Below are positions 46,501 through 60,700 of a DNA stretch of 64,000 nt, piece after piece. The stretch lies in assembly GCA_039566865.1 (NCBI GenBank), contig CM076959.1, positions 13,437,501 through 13,501,500 of the forward strand, given 5' to 3'. Position 1 is the stretch's first letter; each line of letters starts with the position of its first letter. The DNA is from Aurelia coerulea. Its lineage: Eukaryota; Cnidaria; Scyphozoa; Semaeostomeae; Ulmaridae. The notes under the pieces were generated by a model that saw only the letters and a program-made list of their open reading frames with translations, did no database searches and was not told the DNA's origin. Position numbers and translations under genes: made by a program.

Positions 46501-49500
46501 GACAGTAAATGAAGTTTGAATCGGAAGAAAAGAAACTCCTGAAAGTCCTGAATAAAATAAGAACCAATTTAAGAACCTTAACAGCCTCATTTACCACTAA
46601 ATACCCAAAAATAAGAACCTATTCAGGCTGCAAAAATTGCAGGTTCTTATACGCGGGTTTTTACTGTATTCTGTCACGCATCTCACTTTCGATTTCTGAT
46701 TTAAGGCATTACGTCATAGCTTTGCAATCGCAAAGGAGGCTACGAAGCTTTATCATCGGGGGGGGGGGGGGGGTTCAATTTCCTGGGGTTCCTGTGATTC
46801 TGTCTTGCAACTTCTTGCAACAGTGCAAACGTTGTAAAATCACTTAGGAACACCCTGTGTAACACACTAGTGGCTATATCTTCAGAATAGCCTTTCTAGC
46901 CGCAAAATTAAAAGTCCCCTTTCGTCCCTGCGGAAACTAAAGAACCTATTACCGCAATCTAAATTGGATCAGGTGTACAAGGCACTGCCTGAGAGTCATC
47001 TGAGATACAGTGATGAACTTCGGGGCAGTTTGTCAAACACAAAGCTTGATCATCTTCAGCGCCTACAAACTAGAGCACGATCGCTAATAGAAGGTTCTAG
47101 ATTAAAGGATAGGTGGAGCTGCAACTGGCTTTCAGTCTCAAGCTTAATAAAATTTGACAGGGCCGTGCTGATCAACAAAATAATGAATGGTCTCTGCCCG
47201 GAAAATTTAAGAGGGAGGCTTGTTACCAGATCTCAATTATCAAACTATCGAACAAGAAATCAGTTAGATCTGGACACCCGAAGACAGAACCTAGAATTCT
47301 CCAAAAGCAGTTTTTTCTACTCTGGTGCTAAGACGTGGAATGAAATCCCATTAGAAATCAGAATGAGTTCCACAATTAGCATATTCAAAAGGAAACTGAA
47401 GGAAAATGTGAGCTTCTTACTCTCAGTAATATTAACACGCCAGTAAATAAGATTCACAATGCTCACAACGAATACTGAGATCAGACTGATTATATGTTCG
47501 TAGGTTATCGCTATTGATAGAGTGATGGACGCTATAACTACGACTCATGGCCATACGCTTCTAGGAATTGACATGGTCTAAATCACCTGCTATTTTTTCT
47601 CAAAACCACCGACCCTAGAACGCCACAAAAAGTGGTTTTCCTGAAGTGGTACACTGCAAAACAAGCTATCAGTACTTAGATGAATGTTTCTTCGAGCTAT
47701 CAAAGCAGAAAACTCCTACCTTTAAGTGATATTTTGGTTGTTTGGGGACTCAAAAGATCTCGTAAATTCGCTCGCTACTTTGAGATTTTGATCGTTGCAG
47801 CAGTTCAGTCGAACGCGTTGTTCAAACGATTTTGTTTGCCTTTAACGTGAAGTTTGAATTGAAGAAGAATCAGCCAGTCCCATCAAGTTATTTCATGTCT
47901 TGCATCCTGATTGGTCCAGCAACAAATGCTTTCCTGGCGAGAATTTTTTTGCCGTTTTGAGAAGAGTTTGGCCATAAGGCCCTCAACTGGAGCGACAACA
48001 ACAACATTAATTCACCTCAATTAGATGAGCGTAAGTTGAGGGTCCTTGTATAGTGAGATACTGAGATAAGAATAAGACTATCAACATACCCCTTCAGAAG
48101 TAGTAACAATTGTAGAACTCAATGGAATCGGTTCAACATGATGTTTCGATCTTCTTCGCTTTTTCTTTACAGGTAACAAAGTACAAATTGAATTCATATC
48201 TACGGAATCAAAACAAGAATTAAATCAGGACTATCTTATGTTCCCGATAGAGTTTATGATGGACACAAAACCTATCCACCCAGCCTTGAATGGCAACTAT
48301 AACCAAGATCCAAGATAGCATTTTTCCTTGTGTCTTCAAGATTTAGTGGTGAAGATTTAGTAAAATATTTTTGCATATAAAATCGTAGGAAATATCAGGC
48401 ACACATGAAAAGATCGATAAGATATTTTAGCTTTTGGATATTTGAAAGATATTGAAAAAAGTACAACTACCGAAGGCGAAAACAACTTGCCTTGGAATCG
48501 ATAAGACCAGATTTATGGGGAACAGTCTGCGAGACACTACCAGAATTGAAAAATTCAGGTTCCCTTCAGATCTTCAAAAGACTTATCAAAGCCCATAAAT
48601 GCCAAGCCTGCAACTCTAGATAATGTAAACATGTTATCCTAGTTTATGATTTTTTATTGTAAGTCATATTTTTCTTACAGCACTGTATGTATTTTTGAAA
48701 TGGCTCGCCTTAATTAGAAATTGTCGCTATAATTACTTAGCCTACTTTGAATGAAAGAAACAATAATACAAGAGCCTGTTAAGTCTTAAAGTATTTTATA
48801 CCAACGAGGGGCAAGGGGCAGACAATACGTGTCCTCAGCAAAAAGGAAAGGTACTGACATATGAAGTGGCCGTTGTCAGCCAAAATTGGCCCGGCTAAAC
48901 AAGAAAGTGATTCTGAGATTAGTACTCATTTATTGAGTAGTAATGAGTGTGGGAGCAACTATAACGAGGAATGTTTCTGAATTTTGAGCAGGGCAAGTAG
49001 ACTCAAGTAGACTAGTCCCAGCATCGCTCATTGAATTGGATGGTTATCGCTCATACTGAGAGGAAATTAAAATCAGATTAAAAATGTTGAACGAATAGAA
49101 GGAATCACGTCGTAAGTCTACAGGGCAAGGTCAACTTTCCATCTCAAGGTTTTAGAAGAGGTGTTTATCAACCTTTGAAATCCTTCTCTTTGTCGACAGA
49201 AGGAGTATATGTAGTATGTATTTGCCTCAAAGAAATAAATAAAATATACAAGTTTAAAAAGCTAAAAATCGATAAAATACAATGACAATGCACATTAAAT
49301 CAATACCTTGAAAAGACACCCCTAATTATAGTGGCAGGGATAGCAGTAAAAGGTCATATTGACAATATTTCCATAATGGTCCCCTTAGAGGCGAATGTGA
49401 ACAATAAACAATATATTTATAGTTTATTTTTGCACTATTGGCTTGGGTATTAATGTCATGTGGCTTTGGATTTTCTTTTATTTCTCCAGTGCTGAATCGG

Positions 49501-52500
49501 CTTATTTGTATCGTTAATTTTTTCTTCACACAAACAAAACTGACGGGTGTGCGATGAAATGCATTTTTGGTTATATCATCGTTTCTCTTGCAGGAGTTAA
49601 CAATTTTCCCCCAGGTTACAGGTTAGTTGCGTTGTTATTCTTTACAGGAGTTAAAAGTTTTCTTTACATAGATTACAGTGTCTAATTTTGCATTTGTGGG
49701 TCTGTTACTTTGAAATTCTTTACCGCAAACCATTTGTCTATTTGCGAATGTTATTGCTTTGAGAACAGTAGCATTTCAAAGGGGGACTGTCTTTTGTTAA
49801 TCATCCGGTAGAAAAACAGTTGACTTAAATATGGATCCAGGGAGGAGGCACTCTGGTATATCTAGGATAGGGATGCTCAGGTTACATTTTGGGGTCAAAC
49901 ATTTGGGACAAGCTCATTTTCTTTGAGTCACTAATTTGTACAGGTATCTGTTTAGCTTCCAGAAATCCTGGATTATCTTTTTGGGTCTCAAATAGTGGAA
50001 AAAGTAAAAATAATTGGGAAAAACCAACTTTTCAAACAAAATTTAAATCAAGTAACATTACTAAAATCAAAATACTTGAATTTCCAGATAGAATATGAGA
50101 AATCTAATCAGATAGGGAACTTTTCCAACCTCGTCCCTAACTCCTTTGGTCTTATTATGACCGGGACAGGGCCCTTTTCGTCTCCGTCCCAATATGACAA
50201 AAGGTCCTGGGGACGAGGTTGCACTTTTCCATAGATTTAAGATACTGATTTCATAACCATTGCGTATGCTGGGTCAGAAGACATATCTTTGTGAGTCTAC
50301 TCATATGCTAGAAATTATTTCTTTGGGTTGATGTTTTGTACCCCAGCCTGAGCACCACTATCATAAATATACCTGAATACCCCTCTTGGAATATGGAACA
50401 TTTAACTGAGTTAAAATCGATTGTGCTATTCAATACTTAAATGAGATTTTACAGAAAACAATTTCTCAATGAATCTTGTGTCCGAAAAAAAGTACTCCTG
50501 TTTAAAAAATCACCAAAAATTGATTATCAAACCTTTGATAAAATGTTCTTTTTGAATTGTTTTGTCAAAGACCCAAAAATATTCATAGATGATCACATGT
50601 TTGCTTTTGATACAGCAAGTTAGAGAAATTATACCTTGAGAAACCTTATTTTGAGCTACAGTTTTTAAGCAAAATACTCAATCTTGCCTAAGAGTCAAAA
50701 TTTTCAGATTTTTTATCACTATTGAAGTTTCCAATGATAATACGCATTTATTTCTGTCATTTATGACCAAACTAGAAGCGTTACATGCACAATGAAATTG
50801 ATCTGGCAATCATCAGTGCTTTTTTGCAGTATGATTCAAAACCAGGTAGCCCTAAGAAGAGCTAAATTCGCTAATTTTTAAAACCAATTACAAGATCAAC
50901 TATATCTTGGAAAATAATTTGGTCCTTGATCTACTTCACAAAAGAAGAAAATCGAAGATTGTCTGTGTAATCAAATTTTGGTGATGTTTCAAACGGGAGT
51001 ACTTTTTTGGGACACCCGGCAGACTGCGCTGTTAATCTCGTAAGAGCTTGGATTCAACAGCAATTGAAATTTAGCTCTTTGACGTTACCATCTTTTCGTT
51101 TATTTCCACCATTTTTGTTGTCCAGCTCCGTATCAGAAGATTCCAATGAAGACTCATCACTCTATATAAAAAAGGATCAGCCTGATCACCCTAGCCTGCG
51201 TGCAGACAATACCTAACTAAGGAAAAGGTATAGTCTGCGCAACCGCTCAATATCGTGTATTGTGTGAGTCAGCATTTCATTTCAATGGCAGTTTGAATGG
51301 CCCTTTCTTCTTAGCGTCTGGTTATTGCCTGCAGTAGGGTAGTTAAAATTCCAGAGTATTGTGTTGCTAATGAAGTTTGCCTGGAGAACAAAGTGAAAAC
51401 TGAGATTTAATCACATGATGACCGTTCTCAAATCTGATTGCTTCCTCGTTTTCTGGGAAAGTCATTTTGTTGGCTGCTACAACAATACGTTTTCTTTGTT
51501 ATCACTATTGCGAAATAAATGCTGAAGCACGCACTACACAAAAGTGAGCGGTGTTGCGCAGACTATACCTTTTCCTTGGGTATAGTCTGTACGCAGGCTA
51601 CATCACCCTTGTTAAAGACAAATGACGGAGATATAAGGTGACTTAAATCAGGGGCCTGGGCAATCTAAATATAACCTATTGAATTTCATTGCATTTGATG
51701 ATATCGAGAGATTAGCAAATCAATTAGACAAATCAAAGCACTAAGCCATCTTTTGTTCTATTTTTAAACTAGGCGCTATATATCCGTCATTTGTCTTTAA
51801 AATAAGTCTCCAAATTATTGGCTTCCGATTATGCCACTTATTATAACGAAGGATCAAAGCTAGCTTAAATGGTTTTTGCAAGGTTTAAAGCTTGCATTTG
51901 CAAAGAGCAAAAAAATCTAGAAAAATCACATTCACATTGAATTGCACAAACGTCGTAAACGATGGATAGCCAAAAAACAATGCTGTGTCTGATTGTGTTC
52001 TTTGTTTTATTCAAAGGAAAGCCTATTTACCATTAGGATTTCATTAAAGACAGTCAACGCATAAAATGAACCGGCTTCCACGCTTTTCAAAATGAGGTCC
52101 TACCGGGAATTGAATCAGCAAATTCAGAAGCCAAACCCACCCCCCCCCCCCCCCCCGGGACAAATCTATTGGATCGCTGAAACAAAATGCTCTTTATATC
52201 CAAGAACATATTTCTAATTCTTCATAAACTTGTGTTAGACCCAGAATTTCAGCCTCGTTCCCAAGGGTATCCGTTGTTGTCAATTGGGGGCTAGACCTCA
52301 TCAGACACCCTTGAGACGTGTTGCAAAATTTTGGCAGATTTTGATCGGAATAATTAGCATAATTTAGCAGACAGCAGACCCTTTCGAATCCCATATTCGA
52401 CATTTCGAAATGTATATTCAATGATTCGAACACCACTCATTGTAACCAAAGTCATTCCTTTCGACTGAGCGCCAGGTTTTGAAGGTGGGAAATTTCTTTT

Positions 52501-55500
52501 GTTTCGAAAAGAGCCAATCGAATTGCAGAAGAACCTAATGGGCTCCAGGGTCAATGTAGGCGTTGCAGTTTAAGGAAAACGTTCATTGTCACTGGATACA
52601 CAAGTAGCAATTACTGGCCTACCAGAAACTAAAGCATGCACAAAAATTCGAAAAAATGCAACCATCACAAAATATTTAGTTTAAAGCATTGAAAATAAGA
52701 TGCTGTCAAAGATCTGTTACGATTGCATCTACAAGAGGAAATTTAAATGCCACTATTAACAAATATTACGCAGTCACGCAAATCAGAGAAGATGAAACAA
52801 AAGAAATAGAGCACGAACCTTGTCATTTTCTGTTGAGAACAAGAGCAGATAGCTAGGTACACTTCTGATACGTTTCTTTCTATCGTGCTGTTTGAACTTC
52901 ATCTCTGCAGGGAAAGAAAAAACCACAATAGTCAACAAATTACAGCAGCCATGCCTGTCTATCTCACTTCTCATCATTTAAAGAGAGAATTCAGTAAGGC
53001 ATTTGCTTTGATTCAATGTGAAGTGATACCCCAAAATTCTGGCCGAATGAGCAAATAAATGCTTTTTGCAAAACATTCGAGATTTGCCTGCCAAGCAATG
53101 GTTGTCCGCTTGGCCATGTCGCAAATCGCAAATATTGCATGGGAAGCAGAGTTTGTTCGGAAATACATTGGGAAGTTCAAAAGCACTTTCTGTCTGTCAC
53201 AAGCAAAATTCGTTTTGCAAGAAAATTTTTTGACAGAGGGGCACAGACTGTCCTCTACAAATAAATCTATCGTTAGCTGAATTTAAAAGTTAGAGGCAAG
53301 AAGTTATCCATCGTTAGCTGGATAATCTCACGCACTTGTCCTCACTAAGGTCAGTTACCAAACGTTCCTTCTGGTAGGATTCCTTCGATAATCAAGCAAT
53401 ACCAATAGAATTTTAGAATTAATTAATTAATTAATTAATTAATTCATTCATTCATTCATTCATTCACAAACTCGTTCATTCAGTCATTCACAAACTCGTT
53501 CATTCATTCATTCATTCATTCATTCATTCATTCATTCATTCATTCATTCATTCATTCATTCACAAACTCGTTCATTCAGTCATTCACAAACTCGTTCATT
53601 CATTCATTCATTCATTCATTCATTCACAAACTCGTTCATTCATTCATTCATCCATTCATTCATTCATTCATTCATTCACAAACTCGTTCATTCATTTATT
53701 CTTTCGTTCATTCATTCATTCATTCATTCATTCACAAACTCGTTCATTCAGTCATTCACAAACTCGTTCATTCATTCATTCATTCATTCATTCATTCATT
53801 CATTCATTCATTCATTCATTCATTCACAAACTCGTTCATTCATTCATTCATCCATTCATTCATTCATTCATTCATTCATTCATTCACAAACTCGTTCATT
53901 CATTTATTCATTCATTCATTCTTTCGTTCATTCATTCATTCACAAACTCGTTCATTCATTCATTCTTTCGTTCATTCATTCATTCATTCATTCATTCATT
54001 CACAAACTCGTTCATTCATTCATTCTTTCGTTCATATATCTATTCAAAGTTGGTATGTACATAGATTGAAAAGAATAAAACTTATATACACCAACCTATC
54101 TACAATAAACCTAAAGTAATACAAAACATGTTAATTTACGATATAGGAATTCAGTATCTATTTACAAATTGCACAGAGGGAACTGGTTCTATTCCAAGTT
54201 TTAATTTTCTCTTTGAAAGCTGCAACAAAATTCATGTTCTTTACTCCATCGTTTAGAGTATTTCGCAGCATAGCTCTAAACCTCAGGAAGTTTATCCCAT
54301 ATCTTATTGTGTGAGAACTACTTTGCATAAAAATAAAACAGGCGCATCAAAATGAGTATGATATCTAGATATGCATAGATATTATATCATATATTTTTTG
54401 CCAAATTTTACATAAATAACATACAATTCCATATACCGGGTGAGTAAAAAAAGCCCGTCATTTGAAAGGCTACTGCTCCCTGAATATATAAGCAATTATA
54501 TTATGCAATATCTAGTTGAATAGCTAACATGTTCAATAACTTTTAGAATGCTTCCTGGCTGAAATCGGTCGCTTCGTTAAAATTCAGGAAGGGATTTTCT
54601 AAAAAACTGTCCCTTCGAGAAATCTTGAAAAACGTGCTAGAATCACGAGCAAGGTTCCCCAATGTGTTTACCTTACAGCAATGACTCAAGAACGCTTTAG
54701 CATGTGCTATCCTCTTGGGGGAATGACAAGTCTTCCCCCTAGTATGAACAACTTATTCAGAGGGATTCATTTCTCCCAAGAGGACAAAATGCATGAATGC
54801 ATTGAGTGTCATTATTGCTAGGTAGGAAACCAAAGGTAAATTTTGTGTGTCGTTTTCCTTCGCTTTTGCAGGTTTTCAAAAGGAGTTTTCTGTAGAAAAT
54901 CTCTCATATCGACGGAAAGGAATGGCGGAGTGAAGCTGAGTAAATTACTGAACCTAACTGGACATTTCGGAAATAAAACAAGGCAGTTTTCAATATTATT
55001 GCTTTGATATTCAGGGAGCAGCATTTTTCAAACTCCGGGCCTTTTTATTGACTCACCCGGTAGATTGCAGAAATTTTAAATGGTGTAACTACAGAAAAGA
55101 TAGCGATACCTGCGTATTTTTCATGACTAACAAGACCAAGCTTTTCCAGGAAGTTGTCTTGCTGCAAAAAGAAATTCATTTTCTGTAATTGAAATAAAAT
55201 CAACGTCTAACAACATTTAAAGGACAATAAAGGACAAGTCCAGGGTTAGTATGATTCATGATAAGATAAAAGATTATTCCGTCATTAATGGTGTCATACT
55301 TTTCCCACGTTTTTCATCTTTTCCTGGCGGGACCAAGTATTCAAATAAGCGACTTGTGCGCAATGACGTCATCATGCGCAAATATTTCTCCCAGATCTTG
55401 TTTTTATATCATCAATTAGAAATTTACAATACACGATACTTATTACACTACCTACGAAACACTCTACAATACTACGAAGACGATACCACGAGGAGCAAAT

Positions 55501-57683
55501 ATCATGTCTACCACGTGGCAAGAGGAAGAAGATACAAAAACAATAAAATAGAATTCAAAAAATGCAAAAACTACATATAACTGCTACTTCAAAAGGAAGA
55601 TTCACAAAAAGGGGGACATGGCAGCTGCTTGACAGATGTCAGAAATTTGAAGGAATTCGGTCAAATCGACCAGTTTCGTGGATAAAAGTAGAGTGAACTC
55701 AAGGATATTTCCATTAATTTCATTTGGGAGGTCTTTATCACGATACATTATATGATGCATTAAAACCTCGTTTGAAGGATTACTGTGTCCAAATGGTCGT
55801 ATAAATGCAAGACCTTCAGCGAGAAGATCTCGTCGTTGAAAGTCAAAAGACAGACAGAGCAACAAAAAGCATTCCGTATCCTCAATACCATCGTTTGTAA
55901 GGCACGATCTCTGCGCGTGATGACGTCACTAAGCACAAGTCTCAGATTGTAATGCGTAATTTCGCAAGGAAAAGATGAAAAATGGTTGGAAAAAAGGACG
56001 ATACACCAATCATAACAGCATAATCTTATATTCTATCACCAATCATACCAACCCCACAATTGTCCTGTATATGTTCTTCATTATGAGGAAGATTTTCCCA
56101 AGCACTAATTTTCGAAAAAAAAGTAAATAATTTGAGATGCCTTTTCAAAGGGATTCATTCGAAAATTACATACGTAAAAAACCTAAATTTGAGTAACATT
56201 ATATTTTGTCACGATTTGTAAAACTTTACTGCAAAAATCATAATTCCAATACTGCAAGGCATCCACTAGCATTTACTGCAAGGCATACACTAGCAGGGAT
56301 GGCTCAGTGATAGCACGCGTAACTACAATAGCATAGCTTCCAAATCTTTAACTCGATTTAAAAAGGTGGGTGTAAAATTCTGTGATCTATTTCTTCTGAC
56401 TGAGTGGCTTGAAACAAACTTTAGTTACTTATCTTTAATTCTACCGTTGGACTTTTCAGAAATTTCAATATTTTTCGAAATTTCAGTGTATGATACATTT
56501 TAACTCTATTGAAGGTGTGACGTCATCAAATTTCGAAATCATAAACCAGAAAAGTGACAGACTTTTGCTTGATACCATATTGTAGACATCCATAAACTAT
56601 GGTTTTCTTTGAAATAATTTCATGTTGAATCAAACAGTTTAGAAATCACGATGGTTTTAAGTTTTTTGGAAAATGTTTCTGGAATTCTTGAAAAAGAAGA
56701 AAAACACTCTAATTCTGAAAATATTGAAGATTTCAGAAAAGTCCAACGGTAGAATTACAGAGAAATAGCTGAAGTTTCTTTGAAATCATTCAGTTCAAAG
56801 AAATAAGTAACTGAATTTTACACCAGCCTTTTTAAAGATTTGGAACATATGCTAACTACAATTATGAAGGTTGGTGGTTCAAGTCCCCGCCCTGCCGAAC
56901 CTGCTACAAAGAGTGAGAAGAGTCGCCAACTCTCTGTAATTCCAGGCTACATGAATCATGAGTTGTGGTCACATCGAGAGGAAGGACCAGGACGCTGCTT
57001 CGATAAGCTTAACTTCACAGCGTCCTAAAACTTCCTTCGGATGCCAGGAAGAAATATAGGGGAAAAAGTAGCATTTAAATGACACATACGATTTTTATCA
57101 CACAACTACTGTAAGTGTTAACCATTATAGCGGTTATACTACAAGCTACGAATATATAAATTGTAAAAATATAATGGGCTTTGCTGCGTAGGCTTCATAA
57201 CGACTACCTTATAAATCAGAAAACCAAGCACATAACACGCTTCAAATCTAAAGATTACCTCAGGAGAATCTGGTCTTTTCCTTGCTCTAACTTTCTTTGC
57301 AGGTTTTGTTGTTTTCAATTCTTCTTTGACCTAATGAACGGATAGCAAATTTAGAAGAAAACGCGTTTGCATGTAAAGAGTAAGTAAAAAAGAAAGAAAA
57401 TGGAACCTCAAGGAAACTTGTGGGCACAACATCTTACCAACCATCGAATTTGTTAAGAACCCATTATCTATGTATGTGTGCGTTTAGCTATGACCATTAT
57501 CAAAATTACACTTACATTAATCCACTATAAATCCAAGCAAAACTTAGAGTTTTATCATTTGGTACTAAGCTACCTTAGATTGTACCTTTTTTGTCAAAGT
57601 GGTATAATTGTAACTGTCATTCAAAGTAGTAGAGACCAGATGACCCTGTGTACTCTCCTGCTTTGAATGGCACATCAAGATGT

Positions 57684-57768
<85 letters not shown>

Positions 57769-60700
57769 AAAATATTTGCTAACGCAAAGCCAGGTTTCTG
57801 CCAGCTATGCAGCTGATGTGGGCCTGCGGCATTATGGCTTGTGCCCTCAGAGTTGCCTCTGAGTACTCATTTACCATCCTCGGAAGGATGGACAGCTAAT
57901 TTGGTTGCTAGCTTATGGTTTATAGCTCCAGCGATGGGATTCGAGCCCATGCGGGTAAACCCTACGGGATTTGAAACACTGCGCCTTAACCAGTAATCCT
58001 TTTGTGTTTTAATCGTTTTAATGATGATAACAAATTGAAGCTGCAGATGTCGATAGGCCCATGATCAAAATCAAATAACTAATCTTCTTAAAGAGAATCG
58101 AATCACATAAAAGGTGGCTCAAGTCGTCGAATTCTACCCTACTAGACCGATCAGAATTTTGTACAAAATATAGCTCTGTTCGAAGCACGATTATTTATAC
58201 TGTCTTTGTTTATTATAAGTGTTTCCTGCAGACAAAGATCAGCTATCAAACTATGACTTGGCACGTGTTACGATCTAGTGCTTATCGAAAGCTTATGTAT
58301 CGTAAAGCTTAAAGTATTAATATCCATGCCAAATTCGGAGTATTTTGCATCAGTATTATTGCAAACAAATTAACCAAGATATTGTATTCCTTGATAGGTC
58401 TCTCGTAGTGCAGTATTCAGCCTGTAAATTAAATCTTATGTAACTTCAGCCACAATAAAATTGATCAAAAAATAAACGATACAAAACACTCCGAATTCGG
58501 CATACATGAGTATAAATAATTTTGGGCCTCTTATATTCCCTTTAAAAGGTCTGTTTCGACCAGCGTGCTTGGCACCCTCCATCCCTTAGCTGGCTTTTGT
58601 AGTCGCCATTTTAATGGGCCATGAAAAATATTACACGTTTTTTCTTTTATAAGAAACTTGGATAAGCCCATAGTACTAAAAGTTTCTTAATTTTACGTGA
58701 AAATTTCAGTTTTTTAGTACTAAAAGTTTCTTAATGAGTTTCTTATTTCTTGGATGCATTTAGCATGCATGTAGTTTCTACCACTGCCAAGTACTCGTTT
58801 CTTGACAGACAGCACAATTTTTAGCAAGAAGGAGAGTTCTATTTGATTCAAAACATAAATCTATCATGAATATTACTAAAATAGGCTCAACGACAATTTT
58901 CCCATGATTTCCTTGTGTTTGGCTTTAAAAGTTTCTTAGTAATTCTCAAGCATAGTACTAGATTTTCTTAATTTTTTCGCCATCCTAGTACTAGTTTCTT
59001 ATAAACCAGTTTCTTATAAAAGAAAAGACGTGTACATGTGGAAAGCATGTGGAAAGCATGCTGAAACAGACCCTTTGACATTTCCATAATTCGATGTAAT
59101 CTCAAAGTTCTCGAACAACGACCTGCTGCTGCAAAAAGATATTACGCAACATAAATTTTTCATGATATTAAACTACCTTGGTCATTACTGTGTCTTTAAT
59201 TATCTCTAACTTTGGAATCCGAATCGGCACATTAGGATGCTGCTCTGTCATGACATCTGGAATTATCTGCCAATGAAGATAACAGGAATAGCCAAATGTT
59301 CAAACGAATGTGGAAAAAGTAACTAAAAAAATTATCTGAAACGGAAATCTGTAATAACGAAAGGAGCGGTCACTCAGTCAACGGCGCTTGTCGAGTCTGC
59401 AGATACCCGGCTTCTTATGTTTGAAAATTCATTATGCAGGATATGATTGAGGTATTGGAATGAAGGAAAGCCGTCCCAATGCGACCGGCTGTCCTGGGGA
59501 CGAGGTGCGAGTCTCTTTTTGTGCTTTCCATTGCTTTATGTAGCCGCCCTTTCCGGAGCGGGTTTTCTCATTCTATTTGTCTACATCTTTCCGTTTTATC
59601 ATTTGAATTTCCCGTGAGACGGCAGCACATCTGGCTCCTGTATCAAGTCCATCTTTATCTCAGCTTTGCTTCTCTTTGCGTTTCCGGCCCACCCGCTTTT
59701 TATAGTTCAGTTGGGAACATGTGTATTAGCAAGGTCTCTTTGTTAAGTTGTTTCTTTTGTTACCCTATTGTAATCTAAGTTTTTAGGTAGGTCCCCAAAT
59801 CATTGTATGAACAGTTACCGAAGAAGATGAAAATCAAAACGTTTAAAAAGTCATAGTGTATTTCTGAATTATCTTTAAAATATTTCATATGCTTTGGTGA
59901 ATTGGCTCATGAATTATCGGAATGAAGGATAGTTTGCTAATTTTGAATGCAGCAGACACCTTAACTAATGCTACTGTTAATTGTGACCTACCGGGTGTCC
60001 CAAAATGATTTATTATCGTTTGATTGCTTACATGTCCATAACCAATGAACCGACTTTCAAAAACTTTGTTTTATTTGATTGCCTAAAGGCTGAATTGTAT
60101 TTGAAGGTGTTGGTTGTGGTTTTACGACGATGTTTTCATGTCGAAAAGAAGATTGATGAAACTTTTGAGAAAAAATTAGATGGGATCTGAAATTTAATAT
60201 GCCTAGAAGGCAGGCATCTAAGATTTTCAGCTCAAATTTCCAATATTCTTCCACCCCTACCTGTTATTTAGACTGATTAAAAGTTTGTAGTTATTGCTAA
60301 TAATAGACTGATGGACGCTATAACTACGACTCATGGACTTTCACATTGAAAATTAGAACGAAATTGTTTTCCTCAATTTCATGTCCGATATGGAAACCAT
60401 AGCAGCACTATAAGAAAAGCTGAGTGTTCCAGGCAATGGCGTATGGGCCTAAGTTGTCGGCTCAAGCCTCAGATGATAAAACGCCTCGAAATTGAAGTTT
60501 TCAGTGACGTTAACAATGAACTAAAGCCACAAGTATCCAGATGAATGTTTCCTTAATCCAAGAATCAATAAACGTTCCACGTTCAACTAGGATTTCCTTA
60601 TTTCGAAGGCCACTTAGCTTCCTTGGTGAGCTTCATCACATCAATAAATATTTCCAATGACTTCGAATTAACGTCGTCTCGATGCGAATAGAAAAATCGG

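Noticed and set aside
57900..58000. Functional tRNA-Leu gene
   Set aside because: The 5' acceptor and part of the D arm are missing, and a SINE body with a (TTGC)n tail follows.
59835..59860. Second hammerhead (GAAGATGAAAATCAAAACG)
   Set aside because: It lacks CTGATGA and GAAAC; the core cannot form.
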